DNA from: Didymella arachidicola | Lineage: Eukaryota > Ascomycota > Dothideomycetes > Pleosporales > Didymellaceae | Length of the DNA: 64,000 nucleotides | Direction: 5' to 3' | Assembly (NCBI GenBank): GCA_016630955.3 | Contig: CM049988.1 | Coordinates: 1,426,001-1,490,000, forward strand | In this document: positions 22,127 to 31,672 of the stretch, one piece after another | Position numbering within the stretch: position 1 is the first letter of the stretch | How the letters are laid out: every line of letters starts with the position of its first letter | The notes under the pieces: model-generated | Databases searched by the model: none | Seen by the model: the letters and a program-made list of their open reading frames with translations, nothing else | Told to the model about the DNA's origin: nothing | Position numbers and translations under genes: made by a program

Positions 22127-23824
22127 ATGAGTGTGTTACCGGATCCAAAAGACTTCGAGGACGATGGCAGATACGCTGCGAGCGATGAAGTTGCGGTAAC
22201 TGAGGCTGAAGCTGCTGGGAAATCCGGCGGCAATAAGCTCGAAGGCTCGTTGAGTGTTAGACGTGGATCTATCCGAGTACCTTCCCCGGATCCATCGCTT
22301 CTCTCCATAGACGACAGCAACAATATACGTTATGGCTGCAATCCTGACTACCTTTCTGAGCCACATAGTCGTAGACATGCTTCTCGGTCTCCAGCACCTC
22401 CACGGACTGCAAAGGGAAAGTTGCAAGCCCTATGGTGTAAGAACAAGGGCCTATTCCTGGTTCTGATTTCGCAGTTCTTTGGCACATTGATGAACATCAC
22501 GACAAGACTGCTTGAGATGGAAGGCAACGACGGTAAAAGCAGCAACTTTGTATCCTGTAGGATCCGCTGACAATCTTTATCAGGCAAGGGCTACCATCCG
22601 TTTCACATCTTGTTTGCTCGTATGAGCATCACAGTGTTGTGTGCATCATCGTACATGTGGTACAAGAAAACCGAGCACTTCCCTTTTGGAATGAGAGAGG
22701 TTCGACCTCTGCTCATAGCACGCGGTCTTTTTGGCTTCTTCGGTGTCTTTGGCATGTATTGTAAGTCAGCTTCCAATCGTAGTGGATTTTACTTTGTTGT
22801 CTTAGCAGCATGCATCGAGGACATTCGCGAAGTTGTCGTCCATCCAGCCAAATCAATACTACAAATTACCACCTGAGCCGTCCTGAGAATCTCCTCGCTG
22901 ACTCCCGTCAGATTCGCTGTTGTACCTGCCTCTCGCCGATGCTACTGTCATCACCTTCCTGGCACCTAGCCTTGCGTGTTGGGCTTGCTCCTATCTGATC
23001 AACGAACCCTTCACCCGCATGGAGCAGATAGCAGCATATGTCTCTCTTTTTGGCGTGGTTTTGATCGCAAGGCCAGTGTCACTCTTCGCGTTCCTATCGC
23101 ACTCGAACAAGCCTGTTCCGCCTGCCAGTGGCGATCGGGACCTGGCAGTACCAGTCAACGCTACTGCTGATGCAGAACGTCTGGCTGCTGAGTTCGACGA
23201 TGTCACACCTGCGCAACGAGCGTCCGCTGTAGGGGTGGCTCTGCTAGGTGTTCTGGGTGCTGCAGGTGCTTACACGACAATTCGGTGGATTGGCAAGCGA
23301 GCTCATCCACTCATCTCCGTCAACTACTTCGCGACGTGGTGTACAATCGTGAGCATTGTCATGATGCTTGCACTGCCTGGTGTTGGGTTTCTGCTTCCAC
23401 GATCGCTCAAGGACTGGTGCTATCTGACATTTCTCGGTGTCTGTGGATTCGTCATGGTGAGTATAAGTACGTACCTATCTGTGCCTCTTGGCTGACAAGA
23501 CCGCAGCAATTCCTCCTCGCTGCTGGTTTGCAGTACGAGAAGTCCTCGCGCGCGACGAACATGGTGTACGTTCAGATGCTGTTCGCCCTTACTTTCGACA
23601 AGCTTATCTGGGGCACCACACCGGGGGCGCTGTCTATCATCGGCTCATCGCTGATCCTGGGCTCGGCAATCTACGTCGCGATGCACAAGGAGGCCCCAAT
23701 GAAGGCAGAGGCTGGGAGAGAAAGGGGCGATCAGGAGGAAGGGCGAAGTCTTATGGCCGCAGAGCTCGACGTGGATCATGACGATTCCAGAAGAGCTACC
23801 CCATTGACTGCTGTACGTGGCTAA
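22127..23824 (+). CDS. DMT-superfamily (EamA/SLC35G-like) membrane transporter
   Basis: Four exons, 22127-22532, 22584-22760, 22912-23456 and 23507-23824, give 481 residues. The introns are 51, 151 and 50 bp, all GT-AG with closing phases. In-frame ATGs at 22064 and 22067 are alternative starts. A hydrophilic N-terminal tail of about 110 residues precedes roughly ten membrane segments arranged as two EamA repeats. The first repeat includes GLFLVLISQFFGTLMNITTR, LLIARGLFGFFGVFGMYC and YYSLLYLPLADATVITFLAP; the second includes SAVGVALLGVLGAAGAYTTI and FLLAAGLQYEKSSRATNMVY. The LPLADATVI and EKSSRATNMVY motifs are typical of fungal drug/metabolite transporters of the SLC35G type. Substrate and membrane are unknown. 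A hydrophilic acidic tail follows the last segment. The tRNA-Gly gene lies 96 bp downstream. Confidence 0.88.
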
Positions 23825-23920
23825 TCCACTCGAATAAAAGGAACGCTATGGATGGACCCATCGTGCCGTTTCTTCTCACGATACATCCTATGTTACCACC
23901 TATTCTTTCATCAAAGAATC

Positions 23921-24007
23921 GCATCGGTGGTTTAGTGGTAAAATTAGCCGTTGCCATCCTCCACAGGACAGTTTCGGCTAGCCCCGGGTTCGATTCCCGG
24001 CCGATGC
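23921..24007 (+). tRNA. tRNA-Gly (anticodon GCC) with 17-nt intron
   Basis: The acceptor stem GCATCGG pairs with CCGATGC. The D-arm contains TGGTTTAGTGGTA, the anticodon stem AGCCG pairs with CGGCT, and the T-arm is CCGGGTTCGATTCCCGG. The anticodon GCC is at 23953-23955. A 17-nt intron (23957-23973) sits at the canonical 37/38 position. A short T-run follows at 24009-24012 as the likely Pol III stop. Confidence 0.95.
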
Positions 24008-24082
24008 ATTTTGCTGTCGTAGGCGACTCGAGATAGTGGTGTTGGTGGTGGTGGTGGATGAGAGAGAAGTTTTTGCGTGTCG

Positions 24083-24249
24083 GATGTGGGTCACGTGGGG
24101 CCCCGGCTCTAGAACTCCGTGCGGAGATCAGCTTCGGCTTCTTCGATCGAGATCCCTGGCCGATGCATTTTTGCGTCGTGAGGGGAGGCGATGCTGGCAG
24201 CGTGCACGTCGAGGTTGGGATATTTGCTCCAGATGTGGGTCACGTGGGG
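24083..24249. repeat. 18-bp direct repeat containing CACGTG, copies 149 bp apart
   Basis: GATGTGGGTCACGTGGGG occurs perfectly at 24083-24100 and 24232-24249. The tRNA-Gly relic lies between the copies. Each copy holds a palindromic CACGTG (E-box core). No gene nearby depends on it visibly. Confidence 0.8.
24133..24182 (+). repeat. Degenerate copy of the tRNA-Gly 3' half and trailer
   Basis: The segment reads TTCGGCTTC, then CCCTGGCCGATGCATTTTTG and GTCGTG. It resembles the tRNA-Gly 3' half, acceptor end and downstream trailer (23972-24024). The 5' half is absent, so it cannot make a tRNA. It is a truncated duplicate. Confidence 0.6.
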
Positions 24250-26566
24250 CATCTCGGTCCCCCGTCCACTCCTCAACCTTTTCGACCCTCGCCAGTTGAT
24301 AAGTCTTTTCGACACCTCCGGCAGCCTTGGCTTCGGAATTGTGGCGCTCTTCTTCTGGCGGCGGGCATCACGGGCGGGCAGCAATATCGTGTGAGACCTA
24401 TCAATACCGACCTCGACTTCTCGAAGCTTCAGAGTGCAAACAGGTATGCTGTTTTACCAGCTGCTTAAGAAGAGCAGTAAGGGAGGAATGAAGTGTCTAA
24501 GGACCAGCTACAGGCGTCTTGCAACTTCGTGTTTCTTTTGGGGGCTACGCTATACTACGCTATACTACGCTATACTACGCAATGCCTCGCCATCTATGTA
24601 ACTCATCCTACCAGATATTGCTGACCTCGTAATAATATAGTTCTAGGCCATTACTAATCGAGTGTGGAATCCTGTCAGATTATTGCGTAGCGAGATGGAG
24701 TGCTTTCCATTTCCTCGCTCTTGCACTCCTAGCTCCTGCTGTGCTCTTTCGGTTATGACTTCCCCACTGTAGCGCGTCTTCATTTCATCGCCAGTAGAGT
24801 TTCCCAATGTTAGCTGTATGAATACCTATCCGTGTGGAACTCTTCCTCTTTACAGTTATCTATTCATCAGACAGCACAGCAATTATGTCAGGGCTTCGTG
24901 TCGAAATCTCGAGATACTGCTTCGATAGACAAACTCTAGTGCTCTGTGTTTCGCTGCCCACTATTTGGACGCTTAGTCTTGAGCTTCTCATGGTGGAGTT
25001 ATCTGTTCGGTAGAAGTGTGCTTCGCCGCGGTATACCTAGGAGGTTCAAATGAACATGCTATTCTTCGTCATCCTTGGTGGCATGTTTTAAGACCAACGC
25101 TGCTGCTTATAATTACCTCTTACTAAGGTGCTTCCTATGGAGGTGCGAGGTACATGATAAGAGGCCGGGGATGGACGTCTTTGCGTCCAAAACATGGCTG
25201 CTACAGTCGATTACGAAGCTTGAACCTCTTTCGGCCTATCATTGGCCACTTAAGGCCATGTGTGCCGCATGTTCGAAGCTTAATTTTCCCCCGTTAGCAC
25301 TCCGAAGAAGTCGTGCTGATTCGATGCGCACCTAGTCATTCGTCCACCCAATCAATACACATTTGGAGACACTTACAACCCTACCAGCAGATAGTGCTTT
25401 TCGAGACATACTGAAAGCTCGTTGTCGTTTCAAATTTGTCACCGCTTATGGCCCTGGGGTGACCCCGCCATGTCGGTGTTGCAAAGTCAGTGCGCAGTCA
25501 TGGCGAGCTCCTTGGACGCATCTTAATGTCGCTTGGCAAGAATGTAGCTATAGCCGAAGCTTTCCAGATTTCTCGTCTCTAACTGATTCTCACGAGAGTG
25601 CCCGGTCGTATCGCCCAACGCGTCTTCGAGATTGCTTTCGAAATTGCTCCTCCTATCGCCCCAACCCTTCCTGAAGTCAGTGTCCACTCGACCACCAAGC
25701 GCACGGAAACGGGGTGATCCAACCCTACAACTCTTCATACCCTCCTTCAGCACTTGTTCAGAACAGCTTTACCTCAGAGCTGCTGGAATGAGGCCCTATA
25801 CAATTATTAAAGGACCATCTGGCCAAGGAGATCCTACCAAATGCTCGCGTCAGAAAAGATTGGAACTGACAGCATAATTGCTGGAGCCAATGGAAGAACG
25901 CCTCGATTCTGAAAAGTGATCAAAAAGATATCGACCATCTCTCATCCTCCTTGAGGGCCGGACGTACACCTGACTTTTGCTGTAAACAGGTACGCCTGCA
26001 GGCGTATCGATATAGCAGCTGCTACTGCCATATTCACAGCGGACATTACTAACCCATCCTAGATACGCAAATTCGCTTCTTCTGCTCCATGACATTACTT
26101 TGGCACCATAAACGAAGAGCGTGTATCGCGCACGTATTCCAACTCAAGGACGCTTTTTCCAAATCGAACAACCCATCCACAATTGAAGTGCTGGGAGCTC
26201 GCGAGTCTCTTTGCTGAGAGGTATAATACTCTCATCTCGCTTGCGTTTGTGACTGCGCTTAAGGATGCTGAATCTCAATGGTCAGCTGGTGGAATCGCCA
26301 TGTTTTCTTCTTTAAAGTGATGCCGGTCTTATTCTGAACGGCCATGGTATCGCAGACCTCGGCCAAATTCGCCGGCTCTTCCCTAAAAGGCTGCTCCCAG
26401 CCTATTGAACGGACGAGTGGACAAAGAAGATCGCCCGGCATTATAACTTTGTATTCAGGCTGTCGATGTCCTGTTAAAACTAAAACTATGAATTATAATT
26501 TTTGAGAGCATGACATGAAATCAACAAATGGTGGCGCAATTGCTCACAGCGGTCTAAAACCGTTAT
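24250..26566. other. 2.3 kb without a supported gene
   Basis: Apart from a short tandem repeat at 24545-24580, I see only unsupported short frames such as 25363-25674 plus and 25850-26095 minus. A duplicate of the tRNA-Asn A-box (GTGGCGCAATTG) lies at 26531-26542. Confidence 0.5.
24545..24580. repeat. Tandem decamer TATACTACGC, three copies plus partial
   Basis: Three perfect copies occupy 24551-24580, preceded by a partial unit CTACGC. It is a small minisatellite in gene-free DNA. Confidence 0.9.
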
Positions 26567-26661
26567 TCCTCCGTGGCGCAATTGGCTAGCGCGTCTGACT
26601 GTTATCCGCATCTCGCTTGATTGCATATCAGGAGGTTGAAAGTTCGAGCCTTTCCGGGGGA
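26567..26661 (+). tRNA. tRNA-Asn (anticodon GTT) with 22-nt intron
   Basis: The acceptor stem TCCTCCG pairs with CGGGGGA (one T-G wobble). The D-arm is GCGCAATTGGCTAGCGC, the anticodon stem TCTGA pairs with TCAGG, and the T-arm is GAAAGTTCGAGCCTTTC. The anticodon GTT is at 26601-26603. The 22-nt intron (26605-26626) sits after A37. The mature sequence matches the eukaryotic tRNA-Asn pattern. Confidence 0.92.
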
Positions 26662-28050
26662 GATAACATCTATTTTTGCGCCAGGCGCATGACCGTCCCT
26701 ACCCTCACCGCAGGTTTTTTTGGTCTACGGCATGCCCTTGACGCTACTTCGGGCGCATTGTGCATGGCCCGTGAGGTACGGGCTCAAACCTACCCGTCGG
26801 CCTACGTTACATACTGGGAACTTTCGACAGTAGTTCGAGGGGATTGCGTTCTCAATCTCCTTCACTAATTCTGTAGGATTGAATATGTGTCCTAGTTCGT
26901 AACATAATGTGCAAAACGGGTATCAAATCCTAAGGCCCACTGCTCATTGGCGACATTGCCATCGTCGACACCCTTGATCAGCCTGTCACCCTACTGAATA
27001 CCTACGTTTTCTTAATAATTGTTGTAGTGAACCGTGTACTGGTTGCAGCGATAACAGCAGCATAATATTGATACCCGGAAACCTGACAGATATTTGGAAC
27101 TTAAGTATCAGTATAACTAGGAGTTTCAGTTGACCGACTAGAACCTTAACATAGTCACTGTAATCTCTCTGTGAAGTCACTCCTGAACGCTAAGGTCCAA
27201 GTGCGAGCTCCTTATATACGCAACGTAGCTTGCAAATTTGCTTCACGCTGTACACGCCGAAGTCTACCACAAGCGTTTCCGCACCCTTAGGAGCTGAATT
27301 CTTCAAGTATAGTCCTATCATCAGTCATAGACTTCACCTCTAATATTATCTGAGCGACTGAAATTTATCACCTCGAGCTTCTCCAAAGCAGTTCTTCCCA
27401 TTTCATCATGTCCACAAGTCCGAACATACTTCTACCCCCCCCCCCCCGCTTCTTCCGAGTATAGCATATTTCGAATTACCTGGTAAGTATATTGTCAATG
27501 AAGCAACTGCCTACCTCATCTTGAGGGTATGGAACTTACCTTGGTAGAACAACGCAGCGGAGTAGAAGTAGGAACCCCCGAAAGTCCTTGAAGTAACCTA
27601 CAAGAGGGCGGAGCTCTGCGTTCAAGTTTGGCCATATCAGCTTCTTTGCGCGGTAAAAATGTACCTCTGAGACTTATAGCACAAAAGCTCTATGCACGCG
27701 GGTAAATATGCACCTCTTGAACATTAGTGTCAGTGCGACCCAGTGGAGCTGCATAGGTGAATATTACGCAAATTACCATCAGACGCAGGCAGCAGGTGAC
27801 AGTCTCTTCCTGTTTTGGATACCACTGCTCGTCTCAGAGACTTTAACGTCCTATAATCTCGTCGTCTTTTGTCGTCACTGGATGTATTGGCATTTAAATC
27901 ATACGATGGCTCGTTTGCAAGGAAGTGTCTAACATAGGGCTATAACATTTGTTATGTCCGAATTGCTGCGTAAATATTGCATGAGTGTGCTTTTCTCTCA
28001 TTGTGCAAAACTCGCAGTTGGCTGCAAAGGCGATCTGATAAGGGGTTACC
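26662..28050. other. 1.4 kb without a supported gene
   Basis: Contains a run of 13 C at 27435-27447 and only unsupported short frames. No transposon ends or further tRNAs were seen. Confidence 0.5.
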
Positions 28051-28464
28051 TTAACTATTACGCAATATCGCCGTTAGGGCTGGCGTCTTCCGCATCTCAT
28101 ATCGTGCGTTATCGTTGCTGATGAACCTTAAGAAAGAATGCAGCAAATTATTGGCATACCCACTAGGTATAGGTCCCGAGATGCTGTAGGTATTCGGCCT
28201 TGGTGGGTATGTATGTGCGACCCCATCGTCCTTGTCATCTTCGTGCTTGTGGACCGGATAAGACCAAGCGCTGCGAGACTCATCCACGCCGAGAGAGTGG
28301 GCAGCAGGCATGACGTGCTGAACTGCCTCTGAAGTTTGTTCTGCGAACGTTCTGTGGGATGTGTGAGTTGTGTGGGTGTGTGCATGCCTCGACATGACCT
28401 GCTTGTGCATATCGAGAATTCTTGGTCCAGATCTCCGTGCCGAGAGCGAGAAGTCGAAGTACAT
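28051..28464 (-). CDS. Candidate small protein of unknown function
   Basis: An open frame of 137 codons starts at a true ATG (28464-28462). The predicted product is hydrophilic, starts MYFDFSLSARRSGPRILDMH and carries a His/Thr-rich run (HAHTHTTHTSHR). It has no signal peptide, membrane segment or recognisable domain. It lies 107 bp downstream of PPCDC on the same strand. Nothing confirms translation, and it may be a chance frame. Confidence 0.25.
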   Translation of the reverse strand: MYFDFSLSARRSGPRILDMHKQVMSRHAHTHTTHTSHRTFAEQTSEAVQHVMPAAHSLGVDESRSAWSYPVHKHEDDKDDGVAHTYPPRPNTYSISGPIPSGYANNLLHSFLRFISNDNARYEMRKTPALTAILRNS

Positions 28465-28571
28465 GCAAGATGGCCGGTTGTGGTCGTGCGTGGCGTGTTT
28501 GAGTCATCTTAGCGTATCCTTAACCTGCACAGGACCATGCTATCAAAGCTGTTGTTTGATGGATATCAGGA

Positions 28572-29384
28572 TCAGTTTTCACTGGCTATCAGACCGAGCC
28601 TGACTTCAATGGTTTCCACGATCTCCCGCCAGTCCTTCATTGCACCACCACCAACATCTCCACAAGCCAGCTCTTTCTCCATTGGCTGTAGAACCTCGAA
28701 CCAGCCTCCGTTCTTCACACCCCACTCCTCACCGAGCACCTCAATTTGCTTCTTCGTAATTGGCTGCAGCCACATTGCTGTGTTCATCGATGGTGCCACG
28801 AGGATCCTTTTCTTCTGTGGCTTGTCCTTCCAACCGTCTTCTTCAGGCCACATCACGCCTGGAATTTCTCTAAGTGGATCGATCAAACCCGTAGTGTCCC
28901 ATGCGCGTGCTACAGATAGAAGCAGGTTGTCTGACCAGCCTTGCGTTATTTTTGCCATCTCGTTCGCACTCAAAGGAGCAATAACCATGATGTCTGCCCA
29001 CCGACGCAGCTCGATATGTAGGATTTTGTTGCCGCGCTTCCAGGGCTCTTTCCACTCGTCTTCATCGAAGTATATCCCTTCGACGTTCGGTAGTGACTCT
29101 ATCGACATGAGTGACGGCTGCTCATCACTCTGTCCCTGCAGAAAGTTCTTCGCCGAGGTCGTGAAAATGAGGCGAATGGCGACATTTGGATGCTTTGCAA
29201 GCGCGTTGATCATGTTCGGTATCTTGATCGTTGCAACAGACCCTGTCGCACAAAGTAGCACATGGATCTTCTCATCATGGTGGTCAAACTCGAAGCGGCT
29301 GCGAAATTGTGTTGGTGCCTCGACATGTTGGTGTTGGAGGGGCTTGAGCTTGGACAGTTTCAAGTCGCTAATCTGTATGGACAT
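28572..29384 (-). CDS. Phosphopantothenoylcysteine decarboxylase (flavoprotein, CoA synthesis)
   Basis: A single exon of 270 residues from the ATG 29384-29382. The enzyme uses FMN to decarboxylate 4'-phosphopantothenoylcysteine to 4'-phosphopantetheine, the third step from pantothenate to CoA. The flavin fold starts at HVLLCATGSVATIKIPNMIN. The catalytic His lies in NKILHIELRRWADIMVIAPL, the substrate-binding PSMNTAMW motif is complete, and the Cys-containing flap reads LACGDVGGGAM. With His, the Asn motif and Cys all present, it should be an active enzyme. In yeasts relatives assemble with Hal3/Vhs3 regulators that lack the Cys; the long acidic tail of those regulators is absent here, so this is the simple enzyme form. 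It is divergent from the aldo/keto reductase. Confidence 0.93.
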   Translation of the reverse strand: MSIQISDLKLSKLKPLQHQHVEAPTQFRSRFEFDHHDEKIHVLLCATGSVATIKIPNMINALAKHPNVAIRLIFTTSAKNFLQGQSDEQPSLMSIESLPNVEGIYFDEDEWKEPWKRGNKILHIELRRWADIMVIAPLSANEMAKITQGWSDNLLLSVARAWDTTGLIDPLREIPGVMWPEEDGWKDKPQKKRILVAPSMNTAMWLQPITKKQIEVLGEEWGVKNGGWFEVLQPMEKELACGDVGGGAMKDWREIVETIEVRLGLIASEN

Positions 29385-29929
29385 GGTGGCCTTACTTTTT
29401 GTAAGTGCAGTTATACCGGTCCACTCGTCTGCGGTGGCGTAGTGTTGTTTGTAGGCGCAATTTGCGCACGTTGCTAATGTGTTGGTAATGTGAGCTTCCG
29501 GAAGAGTCAGAGATCTCGGCTGTTCAGCATCGCCCTATGCCCGACCACGTGAGATAAGCGTTCAGCACGACCTTCTTTTTCCGACAGCCTGCAAAACGTT
29601 CAATGTACTCCTACACGGATGGATTCTCCTGATATTTAGCTTCCACGCCCTTTCTATGTGATGGGGTAAAGTTGGCGAGTAGTTGTAACGGAATTACCCT
29701 GCCATAACCCCGCTTCATCCGACGTCACCAATTTGTGTTTGGAGGGAGCTTGAATAGTCGCCTAGGTACTTCGAGCCCGCTTCCGTTGGTGCTAAGTCCG
29801 TGTCCGGAGCTCCTTACCAATGTACATATTTTCTCGCTTGATGTCATTGTGACCTGCGACAAGTGCAGGCAAGGAAGCCTTATTTAACCCTCCATTCTGC
29901 AAATCTTTCCACTGCAAACGACGCAAACA
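29385..29929. promoter_or_regulatory. Divergent promoter region, PPCDC / aldo-keto reductase
   Basis: 545 bp between two head-to-head starts. A TATA-like TATTTAA at 29881-29887 lies 43 bp before the reductase ATG and is followed by a CT-rich stretch, so it is the probable core promoter on the plus side. No TATA box is evident on the PPCDC side. Confidence 0.6.
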
Positions 29930-31056
29930 ATGTCTCTCCCAACAGCTCAGTTAGGCCGCAATGGTCCCCAGGTCAACCGCCTTGGCTTCGGTCTCATGGG
30001 GTTGTCCATGTTCTACGGCAAGCCTAAGCCAGACGAAGAGCGTCTCGAGGTCCTTACACAAGCACACAAGCTAGGAGAGCGTTTCTGGGACTCGTCCGAT
30101 CTGTGTGTATTAAGCTGCTAACGTTATATTCTCTTAGCTGACGAAGTTCAGGTACGGCGACAACGAGGTGCTTCTGGGCAAATGGTTCGCTGCGAATAAG
30201 GACAAGCGCAACGACATCTTCTTCGCCACAAAATTTGCAGTTGACCAGAAGACATTCCAGGTTGACAGCTCCCCTGAGTATCTTAAGAAGGCTTGCGATG
30301 CCAGTCTCGAGCGCCTCGGCATCTCTCAAATCGACTTGTACTACTGCCACCGTGTCGATGGCAAGACCCCAATCGAGAAGACCGTCGAAGCCATGGCACA
30401 GTTGAAGAAGGACGGCAAGATCAAGTACCTTGGACTGTCTGAAGTCTCTTCAGCCACCCTTCGCCGCGCACACGCCGTTCACCCCATCTCTGCTGTACAG
30501 GTGGAGTACTCGCCTTTCGCTCTTGAAATTGAGAGCAAACAGATCGATCTTCTTGCCACATGCCGGGAGCTTGGCGTTGCAGTTGTTGCTTACTCCCCAC
30601 TCTGCCGTGGTATCCTCAGTGGTGCTCTGAGGTCTCCTGACGACTTCGCGAGCGATGACTTCCGCAGCCAGATGCCCCGCTTCAGCCCGGAGAACTTCCC
30701 CAAGAACCTCAAGCTCGTTGATCAGATCACCGACCTAGCTAAGAAGAAGGGCGTTGAGGCCAGTCAATTGACGCTTGCGTGGCTGATGGCGCAAGGTAAG
30801 ATCAACCTTCATTCAAGACAAATCTTGACTTGAACACGACGGCAGCTAAAGCAATGCAGGCGACGACATCTTCCCCATTCCTGGCACCACCAGAGTGGAC
30901 AGGCTTAAGGAGAATCTGGGATCGTTGGATGTGAACCTGAGCAAGGACGAGGTGCAGCAGATCAGGAAGGCATGTGAGGAAGCAGACGTCGGTGGCGAGC
31001 GTTACGCTCCTCAGCTCATGGCACAATGCTACGCCGACACTCCGGAGTTGAAGTAG
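29930..31056 (+). CDS. Aldo/keto reductase, AKR13-like
   Basis: Three exons, 29930-30102, 30152-30795 and 30860-31056, give 337 residues. The introns are 49 bp (GTGTGT...TTCAG) and 64 bp (GTAAGA...TGCAG), both in phase. The enzyme should reduce aldehydes or ketones with NADPH in the cytosol. It is a TIM barrel with the full catalytic tetrad visible: Asp and Tyr in WDSSDLYGDNE, Lys in FFATKFAVD and His in LYYCHRVDGKTP. The cofactor-binding end reads IPIPGTTRVDRLKENLGS after the last splice. The QVEYSPFALEIE and VVAYSPLCRGILSG blocks match the YakC/AKR13 subgroup common in fungi. The physiological substrate is unknown. A TATTTAA box lies just upstream. Confidence 0.93.
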
Positions 31057-31519
31057 ATGCTTATAAAGTTTGAGAGTAATCGAACTCGATTGATCAGTAC
31101 AGTACAAATTCACAAGTCGCTTGTTCGCGAATCATTTCATAGCGAGCAGCTGGCGATAATCTTAAAGTCCTTATAAGTCCTAGAGCTATGGTCTGTAAGT
31201 CGGCGGCATATAGGTGTGGCCACGCCGTCTATCTCAAATACTGAGCTATGCTTGAGAGATCCAGATTCCTTTCCTGTGTTCAGAACGGAAATTCCGCTGA
31301 GCCGGTTTGCAGAATCCAAAACGTCCGTTAATAGATGGCTGAGACTTCATATACTATAGCGTTGTTCGTTGTAACTGTTTCAGTATACGTTTCGCTAGTG
31401 GGGTTTCCAATTATCTACAATGCGTATTCAATCACAGTGTTCGCCAGATGTTCCCTGACTTGAGGTTGTTGAGTCACCATCGGTATTCTCTCCAAACGGG
31501 AAGGTAGACTCAGATAACA
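31057..31519. other. Intergenic between reductase and transposon A1
   Basis: 463 bp with no gene. The left part must hold the reductase terminator. The right end abuts the TA target site of element A1. Confidence 0.55.
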
Positions 31520-31521
31520 TA

Positions 31522-31564
31522 CCGTGTCCGTGCACTCAATGCACGCCGTCAGTCAATGCACGCG
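31522..31564 (+). repeat. Terminal inverted repeat of A1, left
   Basis: 43 bp, identical to the reverse complement of 33610-33652. It contains two direct copies of TCAATGCACGC, likely transposase-binding units (inference). Confidence 0.95.
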
Positions 31565-31672
31565 CATCACCAAAACGGGCTACAGAGACTTGAGGCTGTA
31601 GAGCCACACACAACAGCTTGTATTACAGGATAACTTAGTGGAGCATTCTATCAACCTATAGAACAAACTTTC

